A stretch of 64,000 nt of DNA from Novosphingobium sp. (GTDB taxonomy: Bacteria > Pseudomonadota > Alphaproteobacteria > Sphingomonadales > Sphingomonadaceae), in contig NZ_JADZAT010000010.1 of assembly GCF_020852455.1 (NCBI RefSeq), positions 475,663 to 539,662 on the forward strand, read 5' to 3'. This document shows, one piece after another, positions 62,629-64,000 of this stretch. The position numbers and the translations under genes are program-made. The notes under the pieces are model-generated. The model saw only the letters and a list, made by a program, of their open reading frames with translations. It was not told the DNA's origin and made no database searches. Each line of letters begins with the position of its first letter. The stretch's first letter is position 1.

Positions 62629-63387
62629 TCAAAAGCTGTCCTTCGCCGCCCGCAGCGCCGCAAAGGTCGCCACCGAATCTCCTCCGCCCCAGCGCGCCTG
62701 CATGCCGGGATCGTCGGCGCGCAGGAAGGGGTTGGCGGCGAGTTCGTCTTCCAGGCTGCTTGGCACGGTCCATTCTTCGCGCTCGCGCCTTGTGCGCACC
62801 TTTTCGGCATAGGCCTGAAGCGCGGCATTGTCCGGGTCGGCATGCAGCGCAAATCGCGCGTTGGACGCGGTGTATTCGTGCGCGCAATAGAGCAGGGTGC
62901 GCGGTGGCAGCGCCTTGACCCGGCTCAGGCTCCTCCAGAATTGCGGCGCATTGCCCTCGATCATCCTGCCGCAGCCCAATGCGAACACCGCGTCGCCGAC
63001 AAAGGCCATGCCGGCCTCGGGCAGGTGATAGGCGACATGGCCGCTGGTGTGTCCGCCAACGTCAATCACTTCGGCCCGCCATTCGCCGAGCTGGACGACA
63101 TCGCCCTGGCCGACCTCGCGGTCGACGCCGAAGGTCCGGTCGGCCTCTTCGGCCGAGGCGATGATGGTGCAGCCGGTCGCCGCCTTGATCGCCTCATTGC
63201 CGCCGGCATGATCGGGATGCCAGTGAGTGTTCCAGATCTGGGTGATCCGCCAGCCCTTGCCCTGTGCTTCACGCAGATAGGCCTCGCCATCGGGCGTGTC
63301 GATGCAGGCGGTTTCGCCGCTTGCCGGATCGTGCAGCAGGTAGCCGTAGTTGTCGGACAGGCAGGGGAACTGGTGAAGTTCAAGCAT
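62629..63387 (-). CDS. gloB: Hydroxyacylglutathione hydrolase (glyoxalase II)
   Basis: From the ATG at 63387 (ribosome site GAGGAGA) the product is 252 aa of metallo-beta-lactamase fold: FPCLSDNYGYLLHDPASGETACIDTPDG, the binuclear motif NTHWHPDHAGG, ETSGH-type VGGHTSGHVAYHL, FVGDAVFALGCGRMIEG, and the C-terminal ALPPRTLLYCAHEYTASNARFAL. It hydrolyses S-lactoylglutathione to lactate and glutathione in methylglyoxal detoxification. The C-terminal substrate-binding region is complete. Confidence 0.95.
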   Translation of the reverse strand: MLELHQFPCLSDNYGYLLHDPASGETACIDTPDGEAYLREAQGKGWRITQIWNTHWHPDHAGGNEAIKAATGCTIIASAEEADRTFGVDREVGQGDVVQLGEWRAEVIDVGGHTSGHVAYHLPEAGMAFVGDAVFALGCGRMIEGNAPQFWRSLSRVKALPPRTLLYCAHEYTASNARFALHADPDNAALQAYAEKVRTRREREEWTVPSSLEDELAANPFLRADDPGMQARWGGGDSVATFAALRAAKDSF

Positions 63388-63430
63388 GGGGGTCTCCTCA
63401 CGGCCCAATCTAGCGCCTGCACCGCAAAGT

Positions 63431-63460
63431 GAAAGCCCGCCCGGATCGCTCCGGACGGGC
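63431..63460 (-). terminator. Terminator after rpsA
   Basis: On the minus strand GCCCGTCCGGA-GCGA-TCCGGGCGGGC (11 bp, one wobble) runs into TTTC, 58 nt downstream of the rpsA stop and 44 bp upstream of the gloB start. Confidence 0.75.
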
Positions 63461-63518
63461 CTTCGACCACCTCGTCATCCCCGCCCAGGCGGCAATGACG
63501 ACAGATATCCGATCCTGA

Positions 63519-64000
63519 TCAGCTCTTGCCCTTGAGCGCCTCGCCAAGGATGTCGCCCAGCGATGCGCCCGAATCGGACGATCCGTATTGTTCGACCGCT
63601 TCCTTTTCCTCGGCCAGCTGGCGGGCCTTGATCGAGAAGTTCGGCTTCTTCGAGCGGTCGAAGCCGATGACCATGGCGTCGACCTTCTGGCCGACCTGGA
63701 ATCGGTCGGGACGCTGCTCGTCGCGGTCGCGGCCAAGGTCGGAGCGCTTGATGAAGCCGGTCGCGCCATCCTCGCTCGCCTGGACCTCGAGTCCGCCGTC
63801 GCGCACCTCGAGCACGGTGACAGTGACGACGTCGTTGCGCTTGAGCGACCCGCCGCCCGCCGCCGTTGTGGGGGCTCCGCGTTCGAGCTGCTTCATGCCA
63901 AGGCTGATGCGCTCCTTCTCGACGTCGACGTCGAGCACGACCGCGGTGACCTGTTCGCCCTTGCGGTGAAGCGCCAGCGCGTCCTCGCCCGAGATGCCCC
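63519..64000 (-). CDS. rpsA: 30S ribosomal protein S1, C-terminal part (truncated by window edge)
   Basis: The frame is open to base 64000, so the N-terminus is outside. The visible 160 residues include EDALALHRKGEQVTAVVLDVDVEKERISLGMKQLE and a last S1/OB-type RNA-binding repeat, KRNDVVTVTVLEVRDGGLEVQASEDGATGFIKRSDLGRDRDEQRPDRFQVGQKVDAMVIGFDRSKKPNFSIKARQLAEEKEAVEQYGSSDSGASLGDILGEAL. S1 unwinds and docks mRNA on the 30S subunit. Confidence 0.94.
   Translation of the reverse strand, partial: GISGEDALALHRKGEQVTAVVLDVDVEKERISLGMKQLERGAPTTAAGGGSLKRNDVVTVTVLEVRDGGLEVQASEDGATGFIKRSDLGRDRDEQRPDRFQVGQKVDAMVIGFDRSKKPNFSIKARQLAEEKEAVEQYGSSDSGASLGDILGEALKGKS

Overview
This is a GC-rich chromosomal window with the gene content of an alphaproteobacterium of the order Sphingomonadales (Novosphingobium, Sphingobium, Erythrobacter and relatives). 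The evidence is a CckA/CpdR phosphorelay pair, tandem GTTC-N7-GTTC (alphaproteobacterial LexA) boxes before recA, a split b'/b F-type ATP synthase F0 operon separate from F1, the gene order lapA-pyrF-trpF-trpB-trpA-accD-folC, a eukaryotic-type NADP isocitrate dehydrogenase, and many intergenic inverted repeats. No prophage, integrase, transposase, CRISPR array or rRNA operon was seen. The genus assignment is inference.

Layout. 1-5.7 kb: 3' part of cckA, a secreted glycosidase-like protein, and a LuxR-type response regulator running tail-to-tail into a hybrid histidine kinase, with 102 bp of shared DNA. 5.7-9.2 kb: DUF2189 membrane protein, and a TetR regulator divergent from two small membrane proteins across two palindromic operators. 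9.2-19.9 kb: recA (SOS promoter, double hairpin 3' region), a lipoprotein, a divergent EF-G paralogue, a methyltransferase, alaS, a DUF4189 protein and an alpha-carbonic anhydrase. 20-29 kb: a CPA2/RCK antiporter, a gluzincin-like peptidase coupled to icd, a crotonase, tRNA-Val(GAC), cpdR, an N-formylglutamate amidohydrolase-like protein, SapC and an FAD oxidase. 29-39 kb: DEAD-box helicase, UvrD/PcrA, MHS transporter, rsmD, a pseudouridine synthase, a Rieske oxygenase and an AmpG-like permease. 39-48.4 kb: the folC-accD-trpA-trpB / trpF / pyrF-lapA block, interrupted by two duplicated outer-membrane barrel genes and a SIMPL protein. 48.5-54.8 kb: purB, a toxin-antitoxin pair whose PIN toxin appears frameshifted, a VOC protein, a GH125 mannosidase, an NRDE protein and radC. 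54.8-64 kb: a ydbH-ynbE-ydbL-type operon, atpI-atpB-atpE-atpF'-atpF, a quinone oxidoreductase, gloB and the 3' end of rpsA.

How the genes work together. Most loci are housekeeping: SOS repair (recA, uvrD, radC), translation (alaS, EF-G paralogue, rsmD, rpsA, tRNA-Val), tryptophan, folate, fatty acid, pyrimidine and purine synthesis, energy (icd, F0) and envelope maintenance (YdbH operon, barrels, AmpG-like permease). CckA and CpdR belong to the same known phosphorelay (CckA-ChpT-CtrA/CpdR), although they lie about 23 kb apart. Many genes overlap by exactly 4 bp (ATGA or GTGA), indicating translational coupling. I found no clearly unprecedented system. The most unusual observations are the broken PIN toxin start, the 102-bp antisense overlap of the two-component pair, the structured recA 3' region, a small ORF between two terminators, and several paired-hairpin repeat elements.
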